In this document: positions 7,043 through 7,612 of the stretch, piece after piece
Layout: each line of letters opens with the position of its first letter
Position numbering within the stretch: position 1 is the first letter of the stretch
Origin: Hyphomicrobiales bacterium
Lineage (GTDB): Bacteria; Pseudomonadota; Alphaproteobacteria; Rhizobiales; Xanthobacteraceae
DNA length: 7,612 nt
Assembly: GCA_017304505.1 (NCBI GenBank)
Contig: JAFKKQ010000081.1
Coordinates: 1 to 7,612, forward strand
Direction: 5' to 3'
Translations under genes and position numbers: made by a program
Notes under the pieces: model-generated
Seen by the model: the letters and a program-made list of their open reading frames with translations, nothing else
The model's database searches: none
What the model was told of the DNA's origin: nothing

Positions 7043-7612
7043 CGGTATCCCCGGCGCTTGGCCTCACGGATGGCGGTGCGGACTAGGCGCGGGTCATTGC
7101 CAGCGCCCGAACGCGAAAGTGTTGCGATGGTTCCCGGCGCGACCACCTCCAGATCAGCAACGAAGCGACGCGCCAAATTCAAGTCGGCGGCCGTGACGCC
7201 TTCCGCCCGCAGCGCCGTTAGGCTCTCAGCCATGCGCTGCTCGGCCTGTTCTGGCGTCGGCTCAATTAGGCCATCGGCCTGACGTTCCTTCACGATAGCC
7301 ATTGCGTCCGACAACTCTTTGGCGTCGGTGCCGTTTGCCTTGGCATCGGCAATCAAGCCGTCCCGAGCAGCCTCCAGCGCGCGGGAGCGTTCCCCGCCGT
7401 CGCCGTCTCCGATGGCGGCATTCGCAAAGCCGTTGAAAATGTCCTCGACAGGCTTTGCGTCGAAATTCACTACGTCATTCTTGAACAGAGTCGCAGCGAT
7501 GTCGGGCTTGTCGGCATCAGGGCCGGCAGGAGGCGAAGGGTTGCCATCCTTCTCCGCGTCGGCTCCGCTCGGCGCGGCACCGCCGTTGCCATGCTGCCCC
7601 GCCAAACGCAAC
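7039..7612 (-). CDS. Phage protein with scaffold-like C-terminus, 5' end outside the window
   Basis: The minus-strand frame is open from the right edge to a TGA at 7041-7039, giving about 190 residues. A TTG at 7611-7609 could be read as a start but sits at the very edge with no visible ribosome binding site. The true start is probably upstream and the gene is probably truncated by the window. The first 40 or so residues are low complexity (Gly, Ala, Pro, Asp, Lys), followed by acidic, helical sequence with little hydrophobic content and no catalytic motif. The C-terminus has APGTIATLSRSGAGNDPRLV followed by a basic tail (KRRGYR). The SGAGNDPRLVR pattern resembles the C-terminal GNHP-type motif of phage scaffolding or capsid-assembly proteins, which fits a disordered acidic protein with a basic C-terminal end. 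A small internal virion or head-assembly accessory protein is an equal alternative. The frame is firm; the function is a tentative inference. Confidence 0.7.
   Translation of the reverse strand, partial: LRLAGQHGNGGAAPSGADAEKDGNPSPPAGPDADKPDIAATLFKNDVVNFDAKPVEDIFNGFANAAIGDGDGGERSRALEAARDGLIADAKANGTDAKELSDAMAIVKERQADGLIEPTPEQAEQRMAESLTALRAEGVTAADLNLARRFVADLEVVAPGTIATLSRSGAGNDPRLVRTAIREAKRRGYR

Noticed and set aside
7609..7611. TTG at the right edge as the true start of the scaffold-like gene
   Set aside because: No upstream sequence is available to show a ribosome binding site, and the frame is open to the edge, so truncation by the window is more likely.
1..7612. Promoters, terminators, tRNAs, CRISPR arrays, insertion sequences
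   Set aside because: All bases except a 3-base gap are coding on the minus strand. I found no spaced direct repeats, inverted-repeat ends, hairpin plus T-run or tRNA-like fold that I could support by eye.

Overview
The window is one densely packed late-gene (virion) segment of a tailed bacteriophage or prophage. It is transcribed entirely on the minus strand. Four genes lie head to tail, reading from base 7612 down to base 1. They are a 5'-truncated protein with a scaffold-like C-terminus (7039-7612), a 103-residue winged-helix DNA-binding protein (6731-7042), a 1064-residue virion protein carrying two different cell-wall hydrolase domains (3533-6727), and a very large internal-virion-type protein that runs off the left edge (1-3529, 1176 codons visible). 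There is essentially no intergenic space. The first pair overlaps by 4 bases (ATGA), the next pair overlaps through a ribosome binding site that contains the upstream stop codon, and the last pair is 3 bases apart. I see no promoter, terminator, tRNA, rRNA, CRISPR array, insertion sequence or attachment site.

The DNA is GC-rich, with codons strongly favouring G or C at the third position. The many long plus-strand reading frames are shadows of the real minus-strand genes. By style (GC-rich codon use, VanY-type peptidase with tail lysozyme, winged-helix protein with an N-terminal Cys cluster) the host is probably a GC-rich Gram-negative bacterium, perhaps an alphaproteobacterium. No host gene is present to prove this, and no integrase or repressor is visible to separate a prophage from a lytic phage.

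Working model: the two giant proteins are ejection (internal virion) proteins of a short-tailed phage, broadly comparable in size and order to T7 gp15 and gp16. The 1064-residue protein would open the peptidoglycan during infection, using an M15 peptidase on the peptide stems and a lysozyme-like domain on the glycan strands. The downstream protein, with glycine-rich and hydrophobic segments, would help form the conduit for DNA through the envelope. The small winged-helix protein is the outlier: a DNA-binding domain translationally coupled between structural genes. It is the best candidate here for something not well described.
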